Shown piece after piece: positions 1 through 8,457 of a DNA stretch of 64,000 bases. A model generated the notes under the pieces. That model saw nothing but the letters and a program-made list of their open reading frames with translations, was not told the origin of the DNA and did no database searches. Position numbers and translations under genes: made by a program. Origin of the DNA: Massilia sp. H6 (lineage in GTDB: Bacteria; Pseudomonadota; Gammaproteobacteria; Burkholderiales; Burkholderiaceae_D); assembly GCF_024802625.1 (NCBI RefSeq), contig NZ_CP103371.1, positions 2,108,001-2,172,000 of the forward strand, written 5' to 3'. Every line of letters starts with the position of its first letter. The stretch's first letter is position 1.

Positions 1-2499
1 TGGAAAATGGCGGCTTTTTTCGGCGCGACCATCCTGCTCGGCTGTGCGCTGGGCGGCTGGAGCTGGTCCTATATGGGTAATCGCCAGCTAATCGCCAATG
101 TCGAGCAGGACCTGGCCAGGGTCGCCAAGCTGCAGGCGGGCCGTATCGACCTGCAATCGCGCCTTGAGGCGCTCGACATCCTGCAGGACCGCATCGAGCA
201 GCTCGACGGCTATCGCGAGGAAAAGCCGTGGGCGCTGGCCTTCGGCCTGTACCAGGGCGAGACGCTGGCGCGCAAGTTGCGCGACGAGTACTTTGCCGGC
301 GTGCGCGCCGTGATGGTCGAGCCGGTGACAACTGCGCTGGAAACCATGCTTGCCGAAGTCAACGCCAATGCCGCCCAGCTGGTACCGGTGGCGCAGCTGG
401 CGCAAACGTCGGCGGAGCCGGCCGACTCCGGCGGCGCGCCCGCGCAACCCGGCGCGGCGGCTGGCCAGCCCTACCAGGGCGTGTCGGCCACCAGCGTGGC
501 CGACGCCTACAACGCGCTCAAGACCTACCTCATGTTGGGCGACAAGCGCCATGCCGAGCCAGGCCACCTGAACGACCAGCTGACCCGCTACTGGCGCACC
601 TGGCTCGACAACAACCGCGGCAACATGCCGCGCGAGCAGATGATCCGCAGCGCCGAGCGCCTCCTGAGCTTTTACCTGGCGCAGATCAAGGACCCGGCCT
701 GGCCGCAAATGACGCTCAAACTCGGCCTGCTCGACAACACCCGCGAGCACCTGCGCCGGGTGGTCCGTGGCACCCCGGCGCGCGAGCGCGTCTACAACGA
801 CATCAAGACTCGGGCTGCCACGCGCTACCCGGCGGTCACGGTGGCGCGCATCGTCGGCGAGCAAGACCACGCCCTGGTGGCCGGCAGCCACGCGGTGTCG
901 GGCGCCTTTACCCGCCAGGCCTGGAAAGAATTCGTGCTCGGCGCGATTCGCGACGCCTCCAACAGCGAAGCGTCCAGCGCCGATTGGGTGCTCAAGACTG
1001 TGTCCAAGGACGACCTGACGCTCGAAGGCAGCCCGGAACAGATCCAGAAGGCGCTGGTCGAGCTGTACAAGGCCGACTATGCACGCGAGTGGCTGCGCTT
1101 CGTGCAGGGCGTGGCAGTTGCCGACCTGAAGGGCTTCGACGCCAGCGTGCAGGCAATGAACCGGCTGGGCGATCCGCACACCTCGCCGATCGCCAAGCTG
1201 CTGCGCACCATTTACGACGAAACCGTCTGGGACAACCCGGGCGCCACCAGCGCTGGACTGGGCAAGACCGAGCGCGGCCTTGCCGACTGGTTCAAGGAGA
1301 AGGTCTTGCGGCGCGCACCGTCCGATGCGCGCACGCTGGCCAATGCGGTCGATCCGGCGGCGCTGCTGGGTCAGCAGCAGGCCGCCGGCCCGATCGGGCG
1401 CGAGTTCGCCGGGGTCGCGCGCCTGGTCGGGCTCAAGGAAAAGGACGCGTCGCTGATGACCGGCTACCTCGACGCCCTGTCGAAACTGCGCACCCGACTC
1501 AATGCGCTGAAGAACCAGGGCGACCCCGGCCCCGGCGCCAAACAGTTCATGCAGCAGACCCTGGAAGGCAGCGGCTCCGAGCTGGCCGACGCGCTGCGCT
1601 ATGTCGACGAGCAAATGCTGACCGGGATGAGCGATTCGCAAAAGCAGGCCCTGCGCCCGCTGCTGGTACGCCCGCTGATGCAGACCTTCGCCATGATCGT
1701 GCTGCCGTCCGAGGCCGAGATCAACAAGACCTGGCAGGTGCAGGTGGTCGAGCCCTTCCAGCGCACGCTGGCGGGCAAATACCCGTTCGCCGCGGGCGCG
1801 AGCGTCGAGGCTACGCCGGACGAGATCGGTCAAATCTTCGGTCCCCAGGGCGAGGTGGCGAAATTCGTCAATACCGCGATGGGGCCGCTGGTGGTGCGGC
1901 GCGGCGACATGCTGGCGGCCCGCACCTGGGCCGACATCGGGATCACGCTGGCGCCGCAGGCCGTCTCCGGTTTCCCGGGCTGGGTAGCGCCGCTGTCGTC
2001 CAAGGGCGTGGCCACCAGTGGTGGACCGCAGACGGTATTCCAGATCCTGCCGCAGTCGGCGCCGGGAACGCTGGAATACACGCTCGACATCGACGGCCAG
2101 CAGCTGCGCTACAAGAACACGCCCCCGAGCTGGACCAACATGGTGCATCCAGGGCCGCAGGGCATGGCGGGCGTGCGCATCGCCGCCGTCACCTTTGACG
2201 GGCGCACCGTGGAACTGTTCAACGAACCTGGCCAGTCGGGCCTAAAACGGATGATCGACGCGGCCCAGAAGAAGCGCAAGGATGGCGGCGTGTTCGAACT
2301 GCGCTGGAGTGCGCAGAACGTGGCGGTAACGGTCGACCTGAAGATCGTCAGCAGCGCCGCAGCCAACGGCAGCGGCGAACAAGGTGCAGGCTTTCGCGGC
2401 TTGCGGCTGCCGCCGACCATCGTCGGCCGGGCGCCGGAGGGCTTGCCGGCGGCGCCCCCGGCCCAGCCGGCTCTGGCCAGCGTGCACGGAGGCCATTGA
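1..2499 (+). CDS. tssM: TssM (IcmF family) T6SS inner-membrane protein, C-terminal part, cut by window edge
   Basis: The reading frame is open from the first base, so the true start lies upstream and only the C-terminal part of a protein usually over 1,100 residues is visible. The first ATG is at position 7. Residues about 3-25 form a hydrophobic helix matching the third transmembrane segment of TssM; the roughly 800 residues after it would be the periplasmic region that binds TssJ. The Pro/Gly-rich end (around LRLPPTIVGRAP) suits the family's C-terminal beta domain. TssM spans the inner membrane and, with TssL and TssJ, forms the trans-envelope complex of the type VI secretion system. The Walker A region of TssM, if present, lies outside the window. 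The stop overlaps the tagF start by one base (TGATG), suggesting translational coupling. The identity rests on the helix-plus-periplasmic layout and on the tagF, tssL, tssK and tssJ neighbours. Confidence 0.9.
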   Translation, partial: WKMAAFFGATILLGCALGGWSWSYMGNRQLIANVEQDLARVAKLQAGRIDLQSRLEALDILQDRIEQLDGYREEKPWALAFGLYQGETLARKLRDEYFAGVRAVMVEPVTTALETMLAEVNANAAQLVPVAQLAQTSAEPADSGGAPAQPGAAAGQPYQGVSATSVADAYNALKTYLMLGDKRHAEPGHLNDQLTRYWRTWLDNNRGNMPREQMIRSAERLLSFYLAQIKDPAWPQMTLKLGLLDNTREHLRRVVRGTPARERVYNDIKTRAATRYPAVTVARIVGEQDHALVAGSHAVSGAFTRQAWKEFVLGAIRDASNSEASSADWVLKTVSKDDLTLEGSPEQIQKALVELYKADYAREWLRFVQGVAVADLKGFDASVQAMNRLGDPHTSPIAKLLRTIYDETVWDNPGATSAGLGKTERGLADWFKEKVLRRAPSDARTLANAVDPAALLGQQQAAGPIGREFAGVARLVGLKEKDASLMTGYLDALSKLRTRLNALKNQGDPGPGAKQFMQQTLEGSGSELADALRYVDEQMLTGMSDSQKQALRPLLVRPLMQTFAMIVLPSEAEINKTWQVQVVEPFQRTLAGKYPFAAGASVEATPDEIGQIFGPQGEVAKFVNTAMGPLVVRRGDMLAARTWADIGITLAPQAVSGFPGWVAPLSSKGVATSGGPQTVFQILPQSAPGTLEYTLDIDGQQLRYKNTPPSWTNMVHPGPQGMAGVRIAAVTFDGRTVELFNEPGQSGLKRMIDAAQKKRKDGGVFELRWSAQNVAVTVDLKIVSSAAANGSGEQGAGFRGLRLPPTIVGRAPEGLPAAPPAQPALASVHGGH

Positions 2500-3464
2500 T
2501 GCGCGGCCTCACTTCAGAACGCATAGGCTATTTCGGGAAAGTGCCGGGGCGCGCCGATTTCGTCAAGCTGGCCGACGACCCGGCCGCGATCGCGATGCTC
2601 GACCGCTGGCTGGCGCAGGTAATGACACTGTTGCAGTCCGACCCGCGCTGGCGCATCAATTACGACGCCATGCCGCAAGTGAGCTTTGCCCTGGTGGGGC
2701 CGGCGCGGCGGCATGCCGTGGCTGGCCACCTGCTGGCCAGCCACGACCAGTCTGGACGGCGCTTTCCGTTCCTGGCTGCGCGCACCCATGCCGTGCCTGA
2801 TCCGGCGGCCTTCGTGACGCGCTGCCCGCTGGCTTTCAGCCCGCTGTGGACCTTTCTCGAGTCGATGTGCCCACGGGTTCTGAGCGATGCCGATCCGGGC
2901 CCGCACCTGCAGGCGATCGCGGACGCACCGATCACGCTGGGCGAAGCCGAACCTAGCTTGTCGCACCTGCTGGCCAACGGCACGGTGGGCTCGCTCGGCG
3001 CCTTGCTCGGCGAGCGCCAATTTGCGCGCATGCTGCTGGCACTGGGCTTGCTGCTGCAGCCGGTGATGCACAGCCAGCCAGCCCAGCTGCACAAATCGCT
3101 GGTGCTGCCGCTACCCGGCGATCCACCGTCGCGCTTTCCGGTCGCCGCTTTCTGGCTGCAGCTGGTAGCGCCTTTCCTGCGCCGCGCCAGCTTCGACCTG
3201 GCGATCTTCATTACCCGCCAGGAAGGCCGGCCGGTGCTGGTAATCGGGTTCTGCGCCGCGCTGGCCGAGACCTTGCGCGCGCTGGTCGATCCGCTGGTCG
3301 GCGCCGAACAGCAGGTGCGCCTGGGCGACACCGGCTGGATCGACGAACAGCTGTATATCGACACCGATGTGCGCTCGCTGGCCAGCTACCTGGCGCAGTC
3401 CGACCTGCCGCTGGGGCTGGCACGCGACATGTTCATGAAGACCTTCATCGGAGCGCCAACGTGA
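2499..3464 (+). CDS. tagF: TagF, type VI secretion-associated protein
   Basis: A 321-residue protein whose N-terminus carries the family hallmark, a GYFGKVPGRADFVK segment at residues about 9-22 (YFGKxPxxxDF). TagF proteins act in the cytoplasm as post-translational regulators that hold T6SS assembly in check; in Pseudomonas they do so through Fha. No Fha gene is visible here. The ORF could also begin at a TTG at 2496, but the ATG at 2499 overlaps the tssM stop and leaves the motif at its usual distance from the start. The 3' end overlaps the GTG start of the OmpA-family gene (GTGA), so tssM-tagF-ompA look like one coupled operon. The length is ordinary for a single-domain TagF, with no fused phosphatase domain. 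Confidence 0.9.
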   Translation: MRGLTSERIGYFGKVPGRADFVKLADDPAAIAMLDRWLAQVMTLLQSDPRWRINYDAMPQVSFALVGPARRHAVAGHLLASHDQSGRRFPFLAARTHAVPDPAAFVTRCPLAFSPLWTFLESMCPRVLSDADPGPHLQAIADAPITLGEAEPSLSHLLANGTVGSLGALLGERQFARMLLALGLLLQPVMHSQPAQLHKSLVLPLPGDPPSRFPVAAFWLQLVAPFLRRASFDLAIFITRQEGRPVLVIGFCAALAETLRALVDPLVGAEQQVRLGDTGWIDEQLYIDTDVRSLASYLAQSDLPLGLARDMFMKTFIGAPT

Positions 3465-4222
3465 AACCATCCGCACTGTATCTTTTTGCCGTTCTTGGCG
3501 CCGGCAGCGCCGCAGTCCAGGCCCAGTCCGAGCCACCGATCGTGGTCAGCGGCACCGTAGCCGACGAGCCGACCAAGGCAGCGCTGCTGGAGCGCTTGCG
3601 CCTGGTGTATGGGGCCGCGCGGGTGGTCGACCAGCTTTCGGTCGGCGCCGTGGCGACTCCCGCCGCCTGGGGTGACTACGTGGCCAAGCTGATCAATCCC
3701 AACCTGAAGCTGGTAAGCCGTGGCCAGCTCAAGATCGAGGGCAACAAGGTCAACCTGCGCGGCGACGTCGCCAGCCAGGAGCAGCGCCAGCAGATCGCCA
3801 GCGACATCGCGGCCCACCTGAACCCGACCTATACCGTCAACAACGGCCTGCGCGTGGTGGCGTCCCAGCAGGGCGTGCTCGACGCGGCGCTGGCAGACCG
3901 GATCATCGAATTCGAATCGGGCAAGGCGACCCTGACCGAAGACGGCATGACGGTGCTCGACCAGATGAGCGCGGCGATGAGCCGGCTCGGGGGCGTGCGG
4001 GTGGAGGTGATCGGCCATACCGACAATGCCGGCTCGCGCGCCGGCAACCTGTCGCTGAGCCAGGCGCGGGCTGAAGCGGTCAAGGATTATATTGTCGGCA
4101 AGGGCATTGGCGCCGACTCGATCGCTGTCTCGGGCGAAGGGCCGGACCGGCCGGTAGCGGATAACCGCACGCCGGAGGGCAAGGCCAGGAACCGGCGAAT
4201 CGAATTCAAGGTGATCCAGTAG
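3461..4222 (+). CDS. OmpA-family peptidoglycan-binding protein with BON-like region, T6SS-linked
   Basis: A 253-residue exported protein starting with GTG overlapping the tagF stop. Residues 1-21 form a signal peptide ending near VQAQS. The middle, about residues 30-130, resembles BON-type repeats (segments such as GTVADEPTKAAL and KVNLRGDVASQEQ). The C-terminal 110 residues are an OmpA-like domain: GHTDNAGS near 186, then NLSLSQARAEAV and NRRIEF, which hold the Asp and Arg that bind diaminopimelate in peptidoglycan. In T6SS loci such proteins anchor the secretion apparatus to the cell wall, a job done elsewhere by TagL or by an OmpA domain on TssL. The TssL in this cluster has no such domain, so this gene probably provides that function. 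The link to the T6SS rests on operon position; the domain call is direct. Confidence 0.82.
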   Translation: MKPSALYLFAVLGAGSAAVQAQSEPPIVVSGTVADEPTKAALLERLRLVYGAARVVDQLSVGAVATPAAWGDYVAKLINPNLKLVSRGQLKIEGNKVNLRGDVASQEQRQQIASDIAAHLNPTYTVNNGLRVVASQQGVLDAALADRIIEFESGKATLTEDGMTVLDQMSAAMSRLGGVRVEVIGHTDNAGSRAGNLSLSQARAEAVKDYIVGKGIGADSIAVSGEGPDRPVADNRTPEGKARNRRIEFKVIQ

Positions 4223-4270
4223 GCATGCTTGAGGGGGGCGGCGCCGGACTGGCCGGCGCGAGCCGCCACG

Positions 4271-5032
4271 CTAAGGCAGCGTAATGGTCACATGCGCCGC
4301 CTTCGGCGGCAGCTTCACCAGGTCGTTGTACTGCGCCAGCGTGCTTCCGGCTTCGTTCGTCAGTGCGGTGTCAAAGCCCAGGTAGGCCCCCAGGCCAGCT
4401 ACCAGGAAGACCGTCCCCAGTACCCACAGCGACAGATCGCTGTGCAGCCGGTTCACCACCTGGTCCGGCCGCTCGGCGTGCGGTGCGAAGCCACGCGTGC
4501 GCCCGCGCATGCGGGCGATCTCGTCGCCCAGGCGCGCGACCAGGTAGTCCAGCTTGTCGCGGCCGTCGAGCGCATAGCGGCCCTGGAAGCCAAGCAGCAG
4601 GCACATATGGAACACTTCCAGCGCTTCTACGTGCACTACGCCCTTGGCGCGCAGATCTTCCAGGCGGTGGAAGAAATGCTCGCCCGCGAGCTGGTCGCCG
4701 AACACCCGCAGCTGAAGCGGACGGGTCTCCCAGGCTTCGCGCACGTCGAAGCTCGAGCGCAGGATGATCTCGTCGACCGCCGAGCAGAACGCATACTTGG
4801 CGGCGGTCACGTCCTCGGCCGAGATGCCGAGCGCCTTGGCCTGGCGGTCGACATCGGCCAGGAAGGCGGTCATGTTGTCGGCGAAGGCCACCTTGTCCTG
4901 CGGGCCGCAGCCATTCTTGAGCAAAAACAGGGCGTAGAAGCCTTCGTACATGATGTCGCTAAGGCGCTGCGGCGGGCGCGCCACCCGTTCGCCCGGCTGC
5001 GGCGCGACGCGGCGTTCGACAAAGGCGTTCAT
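4271..5032 (-). CDS. tssL: TssL (DotU/IcmH family) T6SS membrane protein
   Basis: A 253-residue DotU-family protein. The cytoplasmic helical domain occupies residues about 20-200, with recognisable segments such as AKYAFCSAVDEIIL and HFFHRLEDL. It is followed by GRYALDGRDKLDYLV and a single transmembrane helix near residues 213-232 (LWVLGTVFLVAGLGAYLGF). This C-tail-anchored layout is typical. After the helix only about 20 residues remain, so this is the short form of TssL without a peptidoglycan-binding extension. It pairs with TssM and TssJ in the membrane complex and contacts the baseplate through TssK. The ATG overlaps the TGA of tssK (ATGA), so tssK-tssL are coupled, in an operon divergent from the tssB side of the cluster and convergent with the OmpA gene. 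Confidence 0.95.
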   Translation of the reverse strand: MNAFVERRVAPQPGERVARPPQRLSDIMYEGFYALFLLKNGCGPQDKVAFADNMTAFLADVDRQAKALGISAEDVTAAKYAFCSAVDEIILRSSFDVREAWETRPLQLRVFGDQLAGEHFFHRLEDLRAKGVVHVEALEVFHMCLLLGFQGRYALDGRDKLDYLVARLGDEIARMRGRTRGFAPHAERPDQVVNRLHSDLSLWVLGTVFLVAGLGAYLGFDTALTNEAGSTLAQYNDLVKLPPKAAHVTITLP

Positions 5033-6453
5033 GCCGCCACCGCGATCAGTTCGAGGCGCAGGTCGCGGATCCGGTTCGGGACATGCCCGTTCGGGACATG
5101 CCCGTTTGGAACGTGCCCGTTCGGGAGATGTCCCTCCGGGACGTAGACCGAGATCGCCTGCGCTTTGAGCATCGTTTCATACAGCATGCCACGGTTCTCC
5201 AGGATGAAGTAATAGGTATCGGGCCGCACCGGCACCGCCGCAGGCACCTGCGGCGCGTGCACCAGCTTTACGCCGGGCAGGGCCGACAGCACGAACTTGT
5301 CGACGTCTTCGGGCGCCCCGATCTTGAACTGCAGGGGCACGACTTCAACCAGTTGCAGCGCAGGCATATCGGCCGCCACCGCCAGGTAGAGCGTGGTCTG
5401 CAGGTTGATGCGTCCCGAATCGAGCGCGCCCAGGTAGTAGCAAGGGCGTTCGCGGTTCAGGGCGATCGTGAAATAGCGCGACGAGATCACGGTATCGAGC
5501 AGTTCGCGGATGATGCCGTCGAGCCGTGCGAACTGGGGGCCGGGGTCGGCATGGACATAGGACGGCAGGTCTTCGAGCCGGTAGCTGCGCGAATAGGTCA
5601 TCAGGCCCCCGGCCAGCGACAGCAGCTCGCCGAACAGGCGTTCGGGATGCAGGTCGCGGTGGCCAAGAAAATGCGACAGCCCCGCGTAACCGGTGCTGGC
5701 GGTATGCAGCAGCCAGAATGCCGAGACGTCGCCGCCGCGGATCTCGACCACGTTCTTGCTGGGCTCGCGCAGGTGCCCGTACAGGGCGTTGACCTTGGCC
5801 AGCAGCTTTTCCATCAGGCGCGCCAGGTTCAGGTGCAGGCCGGGCACGGCGTCAATCGACATGCTCGGCGGCACGAACGACGGGTCGGCTTCGAAGCCCC
5901 CAAGCGCGATGCGCCGCAGCCGCAGCAGCGGAAAGCTGTCATAGGCTTCGAGCGCGTCGCTGTCGGCGACCAGCTTCAGGCTCTTGCGCAGGTAGGTGAC
6001 CGGCGCCTCGGCCGCGCCGGTGAACAGGTCCTGGGTATCGCGCTCGTGGCTGGTGAAGCGTGCATCAACACCTAGGCTGTCCGGCCCATCGACGGTGCCC
6101 GGGTGCGCGCAATTGTCGCCATAGGTCTTGAGCGAGGGCAGGGCGGCGTGGAAGGTCACGGTCTGCACGCCGGCCGGCAGCTCGCCCAGGCGTACCTGAA
6201 GGGGCAGGGGATCGGCGCACGGTGCGCGGTAAACTTCGCCATCGGGGAACAGGATCGACAATTCCTCGATGCGCAGCACGTCGTGGCGCAGCGCGTCGTG
6301 GTCGATTGTCAGCTTGCGCACCCCCCAGGCATACGGATGAAGCGCACAAGCGGTCTGGTTCAGGCGCGCCTCGTGGTAGCGGTCCTGTTGCTGAAAGTGC
6401 TGGGGCCGCAGGAACAGGCCTTCGCCCCAGAGTAGTTTCGCTGGCATGCTCAC
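5029..6453 (-). CDS. tssK: TssK T6SS baseplate adaptor with internal PNGHV repeats
   Basis: About 474 residues, starting with the family signature MPAKLLWGEGLFLRPQHFQQ. TssK is the cytoplasmic trimeric adaptor joining the T6SS baseplate to the TssLM membrane complex. The frame is open up to an ATG at 6480. I prefer the GTG at 6453 (an ATG follows at 6447) because a GAGG lies five bases before it and the family N-terminus then begins immediately. Near the C-terminus, where the family has a short turn before the last strand (here RLELIAVAA), this copy carries a tandem array of PNGHV units (bases 5073-5147). That array plus ordinary variation makes it longer than the usual roughly 445 residues. 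The stop overlaps the tssL start. Confidence 0.94.
   Translation of the reverse strand: MSMPAKLLWGEGLFLRPQHFQQQDRYHEARLNQTACALHPYAWGVRKLTIDHDALRHDVLRIEELSILFPDGEVYRAPCADPLPLQVRLGELPAGVQTVTFHAALPSLKTYGDNCAHPGTVDGPDSLGVDARFTSHERDTQDLFTGAAEAPVTYLRKSLKLVADSDALEAYDSFPLLRLRRIALGGFEADPSFVPPSMSIDAVPGLHLNLARLMEKLLAKVNALYGHLREPSKNVVEIRGGDVSAFWLLHTASTGYAGLSHFLGHRDLHPERLFGELLSLAGGLMTYSRSYRLEDLPSYVHADPGPQFARLDGIIRELLDTVISSRYFTIALNRERPCYYLGALDSGRINLQTTLYLAVAADMPALQLVEVVPLQFKIGAPEDVDKFVLSALPGVKLVHAPQVPAAVPVRPDTYYFILENRGMLYETMLKAQAISVYVPEGHLPNGHVPNGHVPNGHVPNRIRDLRLELIAVAA
5073..5147. repeat. 15-bp tandem repeat inside tssK, encoding PNGHV units
   Basis: Four good copies and one degenerate copy of a 15-base unit (consensus cgttcgggacatgcc on the plus strand) lie head to tail. 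On the coding strand they read LPNGHVPNGHVPNGHVPNR. The two units at 5073-5087 and 5088-5102 differ only at their first base. The period is a multiple of three, so changes in copy number would keep the frame. Confidence 0.9.
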
Positions 6454-6520
6454 ATCGACCTCGCCTTCAGTGCCCGCCATTCGTGCGGAAATTCCTAGCT
6501 TGGCGGAAACAACAACCGAT

Positions 6521-7081
6521 TCATTGACAGCGCACAGACGAAAGCGACGGCGCCGGTGAACTGGCGCCGGCCGTCAAGGCGCAGGCATGCAAGCCCAGCG
6601 TCAGGCCGGTGCGCTCGGCCTCGCCGGCCGGGAAACTGGCGCGCCAGCGCCCGGCGGCCGGCCGCTGGAACAAGGCGACCACGGCCAGGTGGCTGGCTTC
6701 GCGGCCGACCTTTTCCAGCACCTCGTAGCGCTGGCCCGGCACCAGCATGATTTCCCGCACCTGCACCAGGTCGCTACCCAGGTTGGCGCGCTCGGCCTGG
6801 GGGCTCAGAAAGACGGCATAGGGCGCCTGCTCAAAGGCTTCCTTGTGGCGCAGCTGGTAGATGCGCACCGCCAGCGCCAGTGGCTGCCCGTTCCTGTCGG
6901 CGTTGAGCTTGTGCGATGCATGCAGGCGTAGCGCCACCGTACGCGCTGCCTTTTGCGCATCGGGCAATTCGGGCGGCTTGCGCAGCCCGACCGCTTCCAG
7001 TGCCGCGCCCGCCATCCCGTTGCTGGCACACCCGGACAGGGCGGCCGCCAAGCCCAGCGCCAGCAGATAAATTTTTCTCAT
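6521..7081 (-). CDS. tssJ: TssJ outer-membrane lipoprotein of the T6SS
   Basis: A 186-residue protein with a lipoprotein signal peptide: charged start MRK, hydrophobic core, and lipobox LSGC with the lipidated Cys at residue 18. The mature part has the TssJ/SciN beta-sandwich pattern, with LALAVRIYQLRHKEAFEQA followed by an inserted loop and an ADLGSD-like segment (here ANLGSDLVQVREIMLVPGQ). TssJ sits in the outer membrane facing the periplasm and holds the C-terminal domain of TssM. A Shine-Dalgarno AGAGGA lies seven bases before the ATG. It is the first gene of the leftward tssJ-tssK-tssL operon, and its upstream region is shared with the rightward TPR-lipoprotein/tssB operon. The C-terminus ends in a Ser/Ala-rich tail of about 20 residues not needed for the fold. 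Confidence 0.92.
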   Translation of the reverse strand: MRKIYLLALGLAAALSGCASNGMAGAALEAVGLRKPPELPDAQKAARTVALRLHASHKLNADRNGQPLALAVRIYQLRHKEAFEQAPYAVFLSPQAERANLGSDLVQVREIMLVPGQRYEVLEKVGREASHLAVVALFQRPAAGRWRASFPAGEAERTGLTLGLHACALTAGASSPAPSLSSVRCQ

Positions 7082-7278
7082 TGCTATGTCCTCTGATCAA
7101 AAACCGCAAGGCCAAGCAGGGATTGAACCGGACTGGCGCATGACTGCGCTGATCGCGCGCAAGTTCATGCCGTCGCGTGCAGGTTTGAGCCGAACTCGGC
7201 GTTCGTTGACAGTGCGCAATTTCGCAAAGTTGGGTATGCGAATAATGGTGGCTGGTTTAACTGTCGTGGAGAATCAAC

Positions 7279-7875
7279 ATGATGTTGAAACGCTTGATGC
7301 CCCTGATCGTGGGAGTCGTCACCCTGGCCGGGTGCGCCACTGGTCCGCAAGGCGTGGCCCGCCAATCGCATGTCGCCGTCGGAGAACAGGTCTTTGCCGA
7401 AGCCGACCAGGCGATCGCGGCGAAACAGGAAGAAAAAGCCTATGCGATGCTCAAGGCCGCCGGCGATGCCCACCCGGTCGACAAGCGCCCTTGGGTGAAA
7501 ATGGCGCAGATCCGCTTCAACGCTGGTGTGTACGGCGAAGCCATCTCTCATGCCCACGAGGCGCTCGAACGCGATCCGGACGACAAGGTGGCGCACAGCA
7601 TCGTCGCCGTCAGCGGCCTGCGGGTGGCCAGCAAGGCGTTGGCCGACCTGACCCGCAAGAACAATCTGCAGGGAGACGTCAAGAGCGAGGCCCAGGACCT
7701 GGCCCTCATGCTGCGCACCAGCCTGGGTGAGCCCAACCTGTTCAAGCCCGCAGCCGCGACGAAAAGTCCCACGGCGCGGGCGCGGGCGCCACGCGACGCC
7801 GCGCCGGCCCCGGCCAGGGCGGCCAGCAGCAGTAGCGCCAGCAACGACAAGGACCCGTTCAGCGGTCTTAAGTAA
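7279..7875 (+). CDS. TPR-containing lipoprotein at the head of the tssB operon
   Basis: A 198-residue predicted lipoprotein with lipobox LAGC and Cys at residue 19. Residues about 35-125 look like two or three tetratricopeptide-type helical hairpins (AYMLK-like packing, then AEAISHAHEALERDPDDKVAH). The last 50 residues are Ala/Ser/Pro-rich and probably disordered. GGAGAA lies five bases before the ATG; a second ATG follows directly and could be used instead. TPR lipoproteins of this type occur next to tssB in several betaproteobacterial T6SS clusters, but I know of no defined biochemical role. Scaffolding in the periplasm is an inference from fold and position. The gene is separated from tssB by 68 bases rich in GCCGG repeats and probably shares its transcript. 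Confidence 0.75.
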   Translation: MMLKRLMPLIVGVVTLAGCATGPQGVARQSHVAVGEQVFAEADQAIAAKQEEKAYAMLKAAGDAHPVDKRPWVKMAQIRFNAGVYGEAISHAHEALERDPDDKVAHSIVAVSGLRVASKALADLTRKNNLQGDVKSEAQDLALMLRTSLGEPNLFKPAAATKSPTARARAPRDAAPAPARAASSSSASNDKDPFSGLK

Positions 7876-7943
7876 TCTCCCCGGCCGGCTTCCTGGCCGG
7901 CTTCCCGGCCTCAACTTATCCCATCCCGCAACCTGGAGTCGAC

Positions 7944-8456
7944 ATGTCCAAGAATGAAAGCGTCCAGAAACGCTTGCAGAAGGTGCGCGCGCCGCGCGTG
8001 CAGATGACCTATGACGTCGAGATCGGCGACGCCACCGAGAACAAGGAACTGCCGTTCGTGGTGGGCGTGGTAGGTGATTTCGGCAACGACCCACACGCCG
8101 AAAAGAAGCGGCTCAAGGACCGTAAATTCGTCAATGTCGACGCTGGAAATTTCGATGAGGTGCTCGGCGCGGTGGCGCCGGTGGCCAGCTTCATGGTGGA
8201 AAACCACCTGTCGGCGCCGGGTGGCCAGATCGGGGTGGAGCTGCAGTTCAAGACGATGGACGACTTCCGCCCGGAGTCGGTGGTGCGCCAGGTCAAACCC
8301 TTGAGCGGCCTGCTCGAAGCGCGTACCAAGCTGGCCGACCTGCGCAACAAGCTGGCCGGGAACGACAAGCTCGAGGATATCCTCAGCGAGGTACTTGGCA
8401 ACACCGAAAAACTCGACGGCCTGCGCAAGCAAGCCCTGCCACCCAAGGAGGCCTGA
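7944..8456 (+). CDS. tssB: TssB (VipA) small sheath subunit
   Basis: A 170-residue protein matching TssB throughout: RVQMTYDVEIGDATENKELPF near the start, then VVGDFGNDPHAEKKRLKDRKFVN and VDAGNFDEVLGAVAP. TssB and TssC assemble as interlocked heterodimers into the contractile T6SS sheath around the Hcp tube. Contraction drives the tube outward, and TssH later dismantles the sheath. A TGGAG ribosome-binding site precedes the ATG. One base separates its stop from the tssC start codon, and tssC has its own strong Shine-Dalgarno inside the tssB end. Length is within the usual range. Confidence 0.97.
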   Translation: MSKNESVQKRLQKVRAPRVQMTYDVEIGDATENKELPFVVGVVGDFGNDPHAEKKRLKDRKFVNVDAGNFDEVLGAVAPVASFMVENHLSAPGGQIGVELQFKTMDDFRPESVVRQVKPLSGLLEARTKLADLRNKLAGNDKLEDILSEVLGNTEKLDGLRKQALPPKEA

Positions 8457-8457
8457 G

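Noticed and set aside
88..2148. Long antisense frame opposite tssM (about 686 codons)
   Set aside because: High-GC coding DNA often leaves the antisense frame free of stops. The product is Arg/His/Gln-rich with no domain, and the tssM frame on the other strand has clear family features.
4229..5146. Rightward frame opposite tssL and the tssK end with FGTCP repeats
   Set aside because: The repeats are the antisense of the PNGHV array in tssK; no start signal supports the frame.
7206..7240. TTGACA at 7206-7211 as a promoter for the TPR lipoprotein/tssB operon
   Set aside because: No acceptable -10 hexamer lies at 16-18 bases, so I could not support a full promoter.
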